Assembly (NCBI GenBank): GCA_950295325.1 | Contig: OX485805.1 | Location: 19,953,501-20,017,500 of the forward strand | DNA length: 64,000 nucleotides | Direction: 5' to 3' | Source of the DNA: Polytrichum commune | Lineage: Eukaryota > Streptophyta > Polytrichopsida > Polytrichales > Polytrichaceae | Shown here: positions 36,089 to 47,774 of the stretch, in pieces | How the letters are laid out: the number at the start of each line of letters is the position of its first letter | How positions within the stretch are numbered: the stretch's first letter is position 1 | The notes under the pieces: model-generated | Database searches by the model: none | Seen by the model: the letters and a program-made list of their open reading frames with translations, nothing else | Told to the model about the DNA's origin: nothing | Position numbers and translations under genes: made by a program

Positions 36089-36166
36089 ATGGAGTTTTGT
36101 CAAGATTACTTTAGGTAGAATTGATTCGTCTTCTCAATGGGAAGGTTGGGGGCTGCTAGCTTTACA

Positions 36167-36392
36167 CTGCACTGATTATCCCGATTAGTGAGTGTCACCA
36201 TGTGGAGCTTCGCAATGCAAGAACGTCTTACTCATGAGCTCAATTTTTACTAACGGAAGTTCAATATGTTGTTAAGATATTACAGGAACATAAATAACTT
36301 TGCTTGGTAAAATATTTCATTCTCATATAATAGTTATAGCACACTGTGTAACTCCGAATAGTAACACACACTAATGGGGATAATCACTGTAG
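36167..36392. mobile_element. palindromic MITE, copy 1, about 226 bp
   Basis: The inverted ends share CTGATTATCCC/GTGATTATCCC, then ATTAGTGWGTGT, and CGGAGTTAC/TGGAGCTTC, about 45 bases in all. A copy with the same architecture lies at 59089-59320. The target duplication is unclear. Confidence 0.7.
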
Positions 36393-36399
36393 AGAGTTT

Positions 36400-37950
36400 G
36401 AGAGTTTGGAGTTGAGAGCTCAAAAGAGGGAATCTGCTTATCGGCATGGAGCTTCTTACTCAAGTTTGTTCAGATGGATCGATCAATAGATGGATGGGTG
36501 GATCCAAAGGAGCAAAGCATGGACAAAGTGGATCTTCACCTCATGTTAAGGTAAGTGTGCCTAAAGTGGACACTACTAGGATTCCAACATATGTAGAGGT
36601 TTGACAATCCAAGAAAACTTACATGAACACATTAGCAAATCCAAATGAGGAACATGAGAGTTGGTCTTGTTATTTTGCGAATGAAAGTGAATATCTTATG
36701 AATTCTTGAAGTGGGATCATAGATTTTCTTAAACGATGTTCATTTGGATATGTACATTTTAGACTTGAATATGTACTTATATGCTAGAAACAATTTAAGA
36801 TCATGAACCATGTTAGGATTACATACCTTGTCGAGAGTCTTTGGGGATGGGACATATCCTATGTGTCAATAATCAAACAAACAAAACAATTAGGAGGATG
36901 GTGGGGAGTCTTTCTATTTCTAAAACATAAAATACCTAGGAAATTGTGTTGAGTATTTGGCACCTCAAAATTGTCTTATCTTAGGCCAAGGTTAAGGTTC
37001 AAAACCTTGTAAAATTGGGAGCTTTCAAGGGTGGAAACTATGCGATGTGTCTATAACGCAAACAAGCAAAATAATCAAGTGTGCAGTGGATGGCTTTTTA
37101 CATGGGAGAGCTCGAGAGCATTAATTTCAGAACTCAAACAAAGGAGCGTATTGTTAAAGAAGTTTTTATTTTACCCCTCTTTGGTAAACTTTTGTTGTTC
37201 TTTCTCTACCGTAAATCCTTTACCACCAGAAATCACCTGCTACCAGTTTCACAGTACTAAAATGTCCTACCTCGCTAATATTGCGAGAGGCTTGCTTTGC
37301 TAATACTCCTCCAACTACCAGTAATTATGTCCACACAACTGCTAACTAAGACATTAAATAGTATCCTATACCACTCCACATGTCACTACTGTAGTTGGAA
37401 GTTAACCCTAGGACGGGATAGTAAAGTATACTATGGGTGTATGGTTCACTGTTATGTTATATGAGTATCTTGTTCCATATCAAAATGAAGATCGACCTTT
37501 ATGTCTTTAATCAATTATATAGGTTCTCCTAATTACGTTAAATATATAGGATCTAGACCGGGTTAACAAATTGTAAACTCGTATTCCAATCTCTTGTCAA
37601 AAAATGTCATTTGATGTGTATTCTTAGTTTGGGGTGTTCACTCTCTATATGTTTTGGCACCCACGTGCATCCGAAAGGTATTTCATTTGGGGGGGGGGGG
37701 GTTGTGAGTAATACCCTTAAAATAGAAACGTCCATATAATATTCAAAATGTTCCATTGCTACCAAAGGATATTCTCTCATATGTTTTTGCGAGATCCTTT
37801 GTTATTCTAAGAGTCTTAATTCTTTCACTTACAGTCTATAAACAATACTCTATCTTTAAACTCACCTATATTTGTAAAAATAATGATAGTTGACCCCCCC
37901 TGGGTTATGAGATCCACATCTAGCGCACACACCATTAGAATATAGGGGTC
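36400..37950. other. non-coding stretch with a 13-base poly(G) run
   Basis: No gene recognised. The G run is at 37689-37701. Confidence 0.45.
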
Positions 37951-37959
37951 CATCGAAGG

Positions 37960-38319
37960 GCCCCAGGCTAGATCACATCTTCATTCAGTTGGGCCCCACC
38001 CCTCCCATGTCTCCTTCACTGCCCAGTCTTCCAACCCACACATGTGTGGGAACTCTTCCCCGTCGGGAACCAACCTGACAATACCCGGTCAAAATTACAA
38101 ATATTTAGGTTGACATCACTTTCATTTTTTTCCCAAAGTCAACTAATAGAGTTCCTTCACATGCCAAAGGAGCTTAATGGCTTAAGTGACCATGTATTAT
38201 CACATTGGTTCCTGATGGGGAAGAGCTCCCACGCAAGTGCGAGCAGGAAGACCAAGCAGTGAAGGAGGCATGGGAGGGATGGGGCCCAACCGAATGAAAG
38301 ATGTGATCTAGCCTGGGGC
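37960..38319. mobile_element. long-armed MITE (Mutator-like), copy 2, 360 bp
   Basis: Same architecture as 33415-33769: GCCCCAGGCTAGATCACATC at the left end is exactly inverted at the right end. The arms include GGGAACTCTTCCCCGTCGGG and GGGAACCAAC/GGAACCAATGTGA. The flanks CATCGAAGG and CATTGAGGT match at six of nine positions, as expected of an aged 9-bp duplication. Its arms agree better with each other than those of copy 1. Confidence 0.8.
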
Positions 38320-38429
38320 CATTGAGGTGAGTGACCGAATTAGGCCCTCCTTATGTGACGTTAAATAGTTACGCAGAGGTTGGGAACACTAGGGTTTTGA
38401 TCGATCATGCTTCAAGAAACAACACACCA

Positions 38430-38770
38430 AATAGTGTGTTTAGTGTCTTATGGTATGTAGTGTCAATGTGGTAGCTTTTCTTACGACACTTTCTTACGAC
38501 CTAATTTACAAATACTGATTCTCCCAACTTACTTTCAGCTCATCCACTGTTGGTGTAGTCTACGAATCTCAACGATTCCATAACAAAAGACTGTCATGCA
38601 TGGTTGAAAGCGGGATGAGAAATCGTTTCGTAAGCGACAATAATCGCCGCATTGCAAACACATAATGCCCAAAGCCTTTCACACAAAGGAGTGACAAATA
38701 ATGGTAGGTTTACATTCAGTGTTGGCGAGAGTACTGCAGCAGCAGCGCCTGCGGTTTACACTTAGTATTG
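38430..38770. repeat. repeat related to the element at 53389-54024
   Basis: Shared landmarks are GTGTTTAGTGTC..ATGGTATGTA, GATGAGAAATCGTTTCGTAAG, GCGACAATAATCGC and GAGTGACAAATAATGGTAGG, then TTCAGTGTTGGCGAGAG. Its sister lies at 53389-54024. Confidence 0.6.
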
Positions 38771-39249
38771 AACAGGCAGGCTAGGGCATACAGAATTGGG
38801 CCACACTCAAATACAAAGTTTGGGCTTCAATGTTGCCGTATGGCGATGAAGCTCTCGATCGGAGTGATTGATTAATGTACGTCTGTCTGAAGGAGGAAAG
38901 GAAGTGGCCTGGGGAATGGTTTTTGCCGGTGGTGATGGTGGTACTACTACTCCTCCTACTATCACCATTGAAGGGGCCTATCATGGAATAATAAAACGTT
39001 AGTACTCTCCACCATGCACATCAATTACTGAGGAGTGCGTTGTAGCCCAACAAAAATGATGAACATGCAGGCAGTGTCCTTCCTTGTTAAGTTACTCCAA
39101 AAAGGGAGAGCATTGAGGAGGAAGCCCTGGCAATATCCTAGTCCGATCATTCGCAAAGATTTGTGTGTGCCTTGGTTTATAATACAGTTGTTCGTAAAGC
39201 CCCTCCAAGGAAGGACAAAACCTTGGGGTGGGGTGGATCCTTCCTTGTT

Positions 39250-39620
39250 TGAGAACACACCTTAACTAAAGAGCTCGTGAGCTCGTCATTTCGTTGTGTA
39301 TCGGAGCCTTTTTTGAAAGTGGGGTGAAATTTTGGAGCAGTGAGAGAGTGTGGGGAGTAAAAACAGGGTGTGGGCATGGGGCCCGTTGTATTGGATCCTG
39401 GATTGGCCTATCCGAGGCTAGCTTGGTCCACCCATCCTAGTAGGACAAGTTCAAAAGCCGGTTTTTGGAAAGCCTGGCACCACTCTTTGTGTGTGATAAC
39501 TTAAGCGTTGAGGAAACTTGGGTGGGTTTGTGTTGATTGTCATGAACTCGTGGTTTTGGGACTAAACCCATGGCTTCAATTGCTATGCTTTACGAACTAC
39601 TTTGTTGACCGAGACTTGTT
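39250..39620. repeat. dispersed repeat, copy 3 of a three-copy family
   Basis: GAGCTCGTGAGCTCGTCATT, GGGCCCGTTGTATTGGATCC, GGCTAGCTTGGTCCACCC and GGGACTAAACCCATGG match the copies at 12.6 and 15.1 kb in order. Confidence 0.6.
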
Positions 39621-39815
39621 TGTGAAGTCCTGGCGTTGAATTTCGATTGAGTTCGCTAAAACGTGAGTTTGAGAGCTTGTGAATACAAGAATCCAAGTTC
39701 TCTTAAAGAGTGGTGTCATTGTGACTAAAACTAGGTTTCTCGTCCCAAGGGCATACCCTATCTTAGAGCTCTCTCAACATTTTTTGGGATGACAAGAGGA
39801 GGTTCAAGAAGTTGC

Positions 39816-40290
39816 CACGGGTAGATCACTTAGTGCATTTTAAAAACAACGTGCGGCATAATATAGAGAGGATTAAAATCATTTGAAATAAAAATTATAA
39901 AGGAATTCCAAATAATGAAGGGGCCATTAAATGTAGACAATCCCATTACAAGTAAGTTAGATGGACATAAAAAGTGGGCCATTGTTTTTTTGTAAAATTA
40001 ATATAGGGGCAGAAGATAAGGATCCTAGAAGGTATGTTTAGGACTCACGGGGATGGATGATAATTGGGAATTCCGTCTGTCCAAAATTACTTAAAAGGAA
40101 TATAGAATATAAAAAAATGCAGTGACTTGGACAATATAAGTAATGAAAGGGTGCAAACAAATGGGCCATTTTTTAAATTTAAGTAATCATAGGGAGGCTT
40201 TAATTCAGCCCTTGAAGGTAAATAGCCCCAAAAAAAAAAACCCCCAACCGCACGTGGTGCACAAAAATGCCTTAGAGTGATCTACTTGTG
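39816..40290. mobile_element. hAT-like non-autonomous element, 475 bp, perfect 8-bp duplication
   Basis: Left end CACGGGTAGATCACT and inverted right end CACAAGTAGATCACT. Further in, CAACGTGCGG is matched by an inverted ACCACGTGCGG. GAAGTTGC stands directly on both sides (39808-39815 and 40291-40298), an exact 8-bp target duplication as in hAT elements. Its left half matches 59497-59720 and its right half 63120-63324. Confidence 0.82.
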
Positions 40291-40299
40291 GAAGTTGCA

Positions 40300-42395
40300 C
40301 AAAACATTCAAAATAGTTTCCAAAACATGATGAGCTAATAAGCTCTTAATTAGATTTTTGATTTTGATTTTTGAGTTTATTTCTCAAAGAAATATTAGAT
40401 CCATAGTTTCATCCTTCTTTGAGGGACTTTATAGATAAGTCTATTGGTGGTCCATCACAAATGTAGAGTAGAGGGTGCTAAAATTTCACATTAGGCAATG
40501 TGTAGAGCTCCTACTATTGTATAGATAAAACTACAAATGCTCTGGTTGGTTAGCAATTTAAAGGGTATTCTAATACCCCAAAGTACTTTCATTTGGATTT
40601 TCATATGTGAAGGGACTTGAGGTTAAGGTGTTGAACATACTCCAAGTCATTAGCATGTATTTATTGTACAAGATATTAAGGTTTTGGACGGGGTGTTGAT
40701 TTTAGCACCCTCTACCGTAGTGGTCATCACTCCTCCTTCATGGAAACCTCCACATTTAAATTGATATCAAATCCAACTAAAATGTTCGTATGAATGTGAG
40801 CATAATGCTCCAAGAATACATTGGCTTACCGAACGGAGAAGGGGAGTTGTAGAATGTTATGAACATGTTCAACAACCATGTAGGTTACCACAACTCGTCA
40901 TGAAGAGGAATTGAAATTAGGGTTACATGCAACAATGGTCTTGATTTGTTCTAAATCAAAGTCATTTGAATGAGTCCTTATTTTCTATGTTTATGGGTAC
41001 ATTTACTCGATTTAGACAATGAAATTAATAAATTGGTTTATTTCATATGAAATCATTTTTGACATCATCAACTATATATTACCTCAAACACCTTTGCATG
41101 ATGCCTTCAGACCCACAATGGATTTATGACCTTAACTGATTGAGTGGGGTGAAACCTAAGATAGTCAAGTTCATTTGTATAGTTTTTCACAAAAACTTAA
41201 GCATCTAAGATTCAAATTGTGTCTACATTAGTTGAGTGAGTCAATCACAAATGTGGGGGAACTATTTCAGAGTGGACCAACCTTTCCTTTTTTAAACATT
41301 TAATAAATGACGATATCCATTGGAGTGATGAGGCCACATGTCCATGATACTACAAATTTCATCCAAATATGGACAAATTGTTGTGAATTTTTTTTTTAAT
41401 TAGGATGATTTCGACAAGTTCATTCATAAGAATGATGTAATTGATTATCTATATTTATGTTTCAGCATCTGGCCTTTTTTGCCTAAAAAATAGGGCCGAG
41501 ATGGACCCCCTTCATCCTTGAGGAAAGGTTAATGTGGAAATTGTGGTTGCGAAATAAGAGCCCTCTTGGCCAATAGCACATTGTTCCACAAGTGCATTGA
41601 ACCACGGACGGACAAGATCTTTGTCAATGTCAACATACTTCAAAAAGTTGTATCATGATACCCATCATTGGCCGCAATGGAGCAACTTCCCTTTTATGTT
41701 GTAGACTCTTAAAATATTGATCTACGTACTAGATGCCCCAAAGCCACAAACCTCATATGCACCCACACAACCTAGTACAAGTGCAAAAAAAAATCAAAAG
41801 ACTTAAAAACTCTTTTGGAAGTTACAACCTTACAATGTACCTAAGAAGTCCCGAGTGTGGTAGGCAACCTGTTATTACAAGTTAGGCCAATTTGTTACAA
41901 TGTTCTCCCACTACATTAAACCACATTTGTTGGGCTCAAATAATATTATGAGATCAAATGGGCATGCTTCCATGTGTTGGGCATCCCAATAAAGAAAAAC
42001 ATATTTCGCTGATATTGGTGAAGCTTTTGTTGGTATCTTCAATTATATTGTTGGTTGAGCATTTCCATGTGAAAGTGGGGGGGGGGGGGGGGGGTATGAA
42101 ATAGTAGATTTTCCTTGTTGTCAAACATGTGAGTTGGAATGTCGTCATCATCGCATTTATATATTTTGAATGTTAAAGGAAATTGTATATCTTGATGCTG
42201 GATTGACACTTTATACCTTGATGTTTTAAATGAACTATAATAAAAATGTAATATTGACTAAAATAAACAAGAATTTGTTGTGAAATACGAGAATTGCATG
42301 TCCAAACCAACATGTTTATGAAAATTTGTTAAAGGATTTTTTTTTAATATTAGTAATTACATAATAGAAGTAGTAAAACCTTCAGCTTAAGTTAC
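40300..42395. other. AT-rich non-coding stretch with poly(G)
   Basis: No gene recognised. An 18-base G run lies at 42077-42094. Around 40399 a short segment resembles 15089 (CATCCTTCTTTGAG), a trace of the dispersed repeats. Confidence 0.45.
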
Positions 42396-42397
42396 GT

Positions 42398-42754
42398 TAA
42401 TAACCTTTTAAAAGGATCTAGCTTTTGTTTCACTTAGGATAAGGTCGTGTGTTTTGGTAGGTGTAGGAGCCAACGTAGGGTTTTCATTGATAAGGTTGAA
42501 TCAGCTACTTGAAGGTAGAGCTCAATATGTGAGGGGTCAGAAGTTGAACCACGACAATGGTCCTTATCAACTCGACCCACTTCACCATACCCAAGATGTA
42601 TGGTGTAAAACCATTATTGTGGTAGTTTTTGCAAGATTGATAGAGTAACCTTAAAACTAAATACTTTTGTGAACAATGTGTGTATATGCATGTGTGTATA
42701 TCATTGTATGATTTCTAAGAGTGTCCAATCTCATCGTCCGTGTTAGCGTTAACA
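42398..42754 (+). repeat. 5' LTR
   Basis: It aligns with 50117-50484: TTTGTTTCACTTAGGATA, TGTTTTGGTAKRTGTAGGAG, CACCATACCCAWGATGTA, TGTAAAACCATT and GTGTCCAATCTCATSGT occur in the same order. The copy begins TAATAACC where the 3' copy has TGATAACC, and ends AACA. The exact left border may be a few bases off. Confidence 0.8.
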
Positions 42755-42775
42755 TTTTGGCAACCATGCTACGGA
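42755..42775 (+). other. candidate primer-binding site
   Basis: TTTTGGCAACCATGCTACGG starts right behind the 5' LTR. It resembles a mutated TTGGCGCCGTTGCC-type site as used by many plant Ty3/gypsy elements. The match is imperfect. Confidence 0.4.
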
Positions 42776-43179
42776 TGAAATTTAAGGACTACACATCGAT
42801 AGAAGCAATGACATGCAAATAAACGACTCATGGAGACTTCAAGCGAAAAACCGGACAACGTGGATCAACAACCTGTCACCTTGGGCTCACCAAAGATGAA
42901 AACTCATGAAGTTTCTACGAAAGAACCATACAAGGCAATGAATGACATCACTGAGCAATTCCACAAACTGAATCATCTGTTTAAATGATTTGAGAAAAAA
43001 CTAGGCAACAAACAACGACCTTAATCAGGGACAAAGAAGTAACAACAACCATTGCATCACAAAACACGGTACAAACTACACCAACCATTGTACCTCATAA
43101 TTAACCTCCACAACCTTGGGCTCCATTGCCCCCATATTGGGCTTGGCCATTTTTTGATACATCGACACTACCCTTCCAA

Positions 43180-43441
43180 CGCCGACTTGAGTTTACCGTT
43201 TCACCGAACTAAACACTTGTACCCATTTTTTGATAACGGGGTAGATTCGGATGCTCATGTCGAGGCATTCAACATCGTAGCCACGTTGAATGGTGTGGAC
43301 ACACCCATGGATTGGAAAAACATCTTCGGAACGACACTAAGAGGAGCATGTGTCGATTGGTATATCAACTTTCTATGCGACAAACTAGTCGCAATATTGG
43401 ATGTTATGGAGAGACAATTTTACAAGCGATCGCAACGTTAA
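43180..43441 (+). pseudogene. retrotransposon gag remnant
   Basis: The frame reads PFFDNGVDSDAHVEAFNIVA, then TLNGVDTPMDWKNIFGTTLR and GACVDWYINF, the typical capsid-type core of plant retrotransposon gag (D-AH-EAF ... W--IF--TL-G-A--W). It ends with a stop after MERQFYKRSQR. Confidence 0.7.
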
Positions 43442-43643
43442 ATCAAGCGATGAAATAACTACAAAAAATGTCTAAAATCAAAAAATTAACATTGAAATTG
43501 TAGACGACTATTACTCTCGTTCCCTCAAATTAAGAGACTTGTTGTTTAGCATACCCGATGAGTTTATACTAAAAGTATAGTTCCGAGCATGTCTTAAATC
43601 ATGGGTTCAGCAAGGCATGCTTCCATTACCATACACACGTTAT

Positions 43644-43771
43644 GAGACTCGTGCGTAGCATGCACATTAATTGAAGAATGGGATATGAGACTCATTCCTA
43701 GCATGCGCATTAATTGAAGAATGGGATATAAGGCTCATTCGTAGCATGCGTATTGATTGAAGAATGGGGTA
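43644..43771 (+). repeat. 43-bp tandem repeat, three units, within the gag region
   Basis: Units starting GAGACTC or AGGCTC at 43644, 43687 and about 43730 share TAGCATGC.CATTAATTGAAG and AATGGGATAT. They probably arose after the element died, or in a non-critical part of gag. Confidence 0.8.
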
Positions 43772-45289
43772 CTTCCGATGGATGGACAGCAAGTAAAACA
43801 TCCTTCACTTTGCCTCTCACCTGCTCTATCTAAGGCAAAATGCACCCAAACAACCTCGTTGGTTCAATCCTTCCGATCCAAAAAATAGACTTACATAATA
43901 ATAGTGATAAATATACGTCGGCAACAAATATAAAGGGTGAGGAGATAAAATGCCACGCAATCCAAACCAATAGGCGACTTACCAACACACTTGCTCCTTA
44001 CCCACCATACGCCTACGATGTTTTGTATGAGTAGGACCACGTTGCAAGATTGAATGTCCCATCATCCATGAACAATGGGAAAAATATTGTACGGGCCATA
44101 ATGTAACTCAAAGAGGAGGAGTGACCATACTTGAGACAAATGACAACCCACAAATACGTTAAACATCAAGTGCTCCATAGGCATGACTTGATCATAAACA
44201 CCGACCACAAAGTTTATGAAACCACGTGAACCCATTGAATTGTTCACCAAAACTTATTGGTGAGATTAGACATGGTGCAAGAAGAATGTACACAACAATT
44301 ACAACAATAAGCACCCACATGGACATTCGAGACTCGCAAAGCTCTTGGAGTGGATAGAAGCCACCCAAACCATCCCTTGATATCCTTAACACCTTCACCA
44401 ACACAAGTTGATATGCAAGACTTATTACAACACCTTTGCAAATTCCGTTAAAATAGATGTTGCAGCTATGCCCTAAATTACTCTCACACATCCAATGTCA
44501 GACGAATTCATCCACAAATGACATCAAAGTCAATCACCATGCAACATTAGTGCGAATGCCATTGGCAAAACTCTTCAAATTATGTAATGGTAGATGGAGG
44601 TTTTGGCATCAATGTTGTGTCATAACACTTCTAGCACTAAATAAATATTCTCAAACCGGAGAAAAATGATTCATCATTTGGATGGCCAAATCATTTAAAA
44701 GTTAACCCACTAGGCATCCTACGCAATGTTAAAACAAGTATCCAATGTATCATCATCCTAGTCACATTTGCAATACTCAAATTACCTCCCAAGATGCAAT
44801 ACCAAATCATTTTGGGACGATTGTAGTTAAGAGATATGAATGCTACACAAGATTGGAACAACAAACACACTCACAATTGGACACAATAAACGTACTATCA
44901 TCCCCCTTTGGAGACATATATCCACAAAGACGACACAAACTATTCGAGGATAAATTGGCGGTGATTACTCGCAAGATTATAGCGAGGAAAAGAACAAGTA
45001 TTGTTAGCACTTAACCTGAGCTTTCTCCGATTGCCAAACTTGATCTCTCAAAATCATTGAAATAACCCACAACCATACACATCCTCCACAATTATGACCC
45101 ATAATACTCAACCAAATACATGTCAATGAAGGTCTCGCACACCAAAGGTTACAACACACTCAAATTACAAGGTGGTTTGTCAACCCAAAAGAAAAGATCT
45201 AGTTTTTGAATGTTGCTTTAGATGAACATCCCAAAAATATCAAGATAGACGCAAAAGCATCAGAGAAATTAAAGAGCAAGCAATTTGAT

Positions 45290-46330
45290 TATTTCATAAA
45301 TACAAGGATGTCTATGCTTGGGGGCATGAGGATTTAAGAGGCACATCATCGTCATTAGCGGAGCACCAAATTGACCCCAAACTTGGGACAATACCAATCA
45401 AACAAAGATGCTATTGCATGAACCCAAACTATGCACTCTTGGTCAAGAAAGAATTAGACACTAAAAACTTGTGGCTGCAAGATTCATATTACACATTGAT
45501 GCCTCTCCGTGGTTATCATCGATGGTCGTCATACCAAAGAAATCATGAGCATTACATAAATGCATTAATTTTAGAAAATTAAACATGGCTATTAAAAAAG
45601 ATCACTATTCTCTCTTGTACATGGATGATATTATAGACAAGGTTGTAGGCCTGTAATATATTCATTCATTGATTTTTTTTAGTTATTACTAGTAAATTCC
45701 AAAAAATAGAGTAAATAACCATGTTTATCATTGATTGGGGCCCGTTTCAATTCAAACACATGCCCTTGGGTGTGATAAATACGCCCATGACAGTTTCAAT
45801 TTGTGCCCAAAAGAAGATGAACATGCCCATGACATTGCAACGGTTGATAGAAACAATATTTGATATGTTCCTACAAAAACAAAAACAATATATAATTATG
45901 ATTATAATATGTTTGGATGATGGGACCATTTATGAAACAACCAAAAAAACACATCCAACACTTAGAGCAATCTTGCAAATGTGCCAAAAACACAAAGTAA
46001 GTTTGGATTTGGAGAAATGTATGTTTCTATTCTTCTTGGGTTTCTTGGGTGTGATGAACGCTTCCATGACATTGCAACAGTTGATGGAAACAATATTTGA
46101 TATGTTCCTAGAATAATAATAATAATAATAATAATGTATTTGGACAATGGGACCATTTATGGAACAACCAAAGAACAAACACTTAGAGCAATCTTGCAAA
46201 TGTATTAGACACAAAGTAAGTTTGAATTTGGAGAAATGTATGTTTTAATTCTTCTTGGGGCTTATCTTGGGATATATTGTTTGCAAAATTGGTAAGCTTC
46301 TAACCCAAATACTATTTGCAATATCCTCCA
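45290..46330 (+). pseudogene. reverse transcriptase remnant with internal tandem duplication
   Basis: The frames read YKDVYAWGHEDLRGT, EHQIDPKLGT, NPNYALLVKKELD, SSMVVIPKK and FRKLNMAIKKDHYS, then FIIDWGPFQFKHMPLGVINT, and the catalytic region as ICLDDGTIY, followed by KVSLDLEKCMF. All are landmarks of Ty3/gypsy RT, the DD pair being catalytic. Stops separate them. About 225 bases around the catalytic motif are duplicated in tandem (45816 on and 46053 on), and in the second copy the motif reads LDNGTIY. Confidence 0.82.
45816..46260 (+). repeat. tandem duplication, period 237 bp, across the RT catalytic motif
   Basis: GATGAACATGCCCATGACAT at 45816 and GATGAACGCTTCCATGACAT at 46053 begin two parallel stretches that run through ACAATATTTGATATGTTCCT, GGGACCATTTAT and GAGCAATCTTGCAAATGT to GGAGAAATGTATGTTT. 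In copy 2 the part after TGTTCCTA has become an (AAT)n microsatellite (46113-46134). Confidence 0.88.
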
Positions 46331-46559
46331 AATACAACCACTAAAAGACCAAAAATATTTACAACAACTCATGGGCCTTGCCCAATTCAATAGAATGTAC
46401 ACTTAAAACATCGCCCAAATCCTTTGGCCAATTTCATGGCTTAACCGCCCTTACTATAACTTTGTAGAACATTGGGATGAGTTAGCCTCTCAAGCATGTT
46501 GTAAACCAAACAACTATACACCAATCATCTGGTACTCATCTCCCCAAGATGGGACTTAC

Positions 46560-46960
46560 CTTTCTGGGTGCACATGGAGGCCTCCAACAAAACCCTCAAA
46601 GTCATGCTCACAAAAAATCCAACGTGCAAAGCGGACCAACCAATCACGTATTTGAGTTGGCTTCTCACCAACATAGAAAAAGACTACTCCACAATAGAAT
46701 GTAAAGCCTTAGCGATGATCTACATGGTCAAAAAATTTCCGTCATTATTTGTTGGGCAAGTAATCCCAATTTGTGGTGGGCCATCATGTGTAGCTTATAT
46801 TTTTGATCAACTAACTTGTGGTAAAAGGCCGACCTGTTGTTGGGTCATGTTGCACATGGATTTCAAACTTGAAATCGTTTACAATTCGGGCAAGTTGTTG
46901 TTGATTATCTATCACAAAATGGCTTACCTTCAAAGACTTCACACAATGACTTAGACAAAT
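46560..46960 (+). pseudogene. RNase H remnant
   Basis: LPFWVHMEASNKTLKVMLTK, ADQPITYLSWLLTNIEKDYS and TIECKALAMIYMVKKF follow the RNase H domain of Ty3/gypsy (the usual D-AS---- G--L, Y-S--L---E-NY---E-E-LA). FKLEIVYNSGK near 46860 is the usual tail before the integrase. The first catalytic Asp is replaced by Glu (MEAS). Confidence 0.78.
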
Positions 46961-47214
46961 TTCTAGATGCATATGTCTCATCCATTGCCAACCTAGACCA
47001 ACGAACCAAAGACATTTGACAGGTCCTCAAAATGGACGTGGTGCCTCCTAAGAACAACCTCATCAATATTGCACTTCCATTCACAATCATCAACAATGTG
47101 ATATTTAAACGAGGCATTGACTAAAAGTTATGGCGATAGCTTTCACCTATCGATGTTGAACTTGTCAAAGCATCAGAGCCCAACATTTCCCTTCGAATTT
47201 GTACCCATACCCAG

Positions 47215-47380
47215 ACCATGACCATCAGCAGCGACCTATGCCCACCCATGCCCACCCATAGCATGACATGTGTCCACTCATACCCACCCATGCCCACCCA
47301 TAGCATGAATGTGTCCACCCATGCCCACCCATGCCCACCCATAGCATGAATGTGTCCACCCATGCCCACCCATGCTATTC
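47215..47380 (+). repeat. CCCACCCATG minisatellite
   Basis: Repeats of CCCACCCATGCCCACC and CATAGCATGAATGTGTCCAC in higher-order units of about 50 bases. A second expansion of CCCATGCCCACC with AATATCGCACCCA units lies at 47605-47720. They sit between RNase H and integrase. The Gly/His/Trp-rich opposite frames are artefacts. Confidence 0.85.
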
Positions 47381-47774
47381 AAATTGCGCCCATGTATTCA
47401 AAAATTGCACCCATATATTCAAAAATTGTGCCAATGTAGTCAACCTTGCCCAGTGGCTTTTGTATTTTGGAGCTTTCAACTTCACTACTTTGAGAAGAGA
47501 AAGTCATAAGGGGTTAGTAGAGTAATCCAACATGTAACACAATCCGGTCCTCCACGCAACCGTCGAAAGCATTTGAATGAGAGCTCATCCAATATGCTTT
47601 GCTATAGCCCATGCCCACCCATGAAAAATAATATCGCACCCACGCCCACCCATGCCCGCCCATGAACATAATATCGCACCCATGCCCACCCAAAACCCAT
47701 GGGCATGGGCATGGGCACCCAATGTTGGGCTCTGCAAAGCATGGTTGCACCCGATACTGCCCTTAGCGCCATTT

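Noticed and set aside
47121-47369. Gly/His/Trp-rich ORF (MGMGGHIHAMGGHGWAW)
   Set aside because: It is a translation of the CCCACCCATG minisatellite, not a gene.
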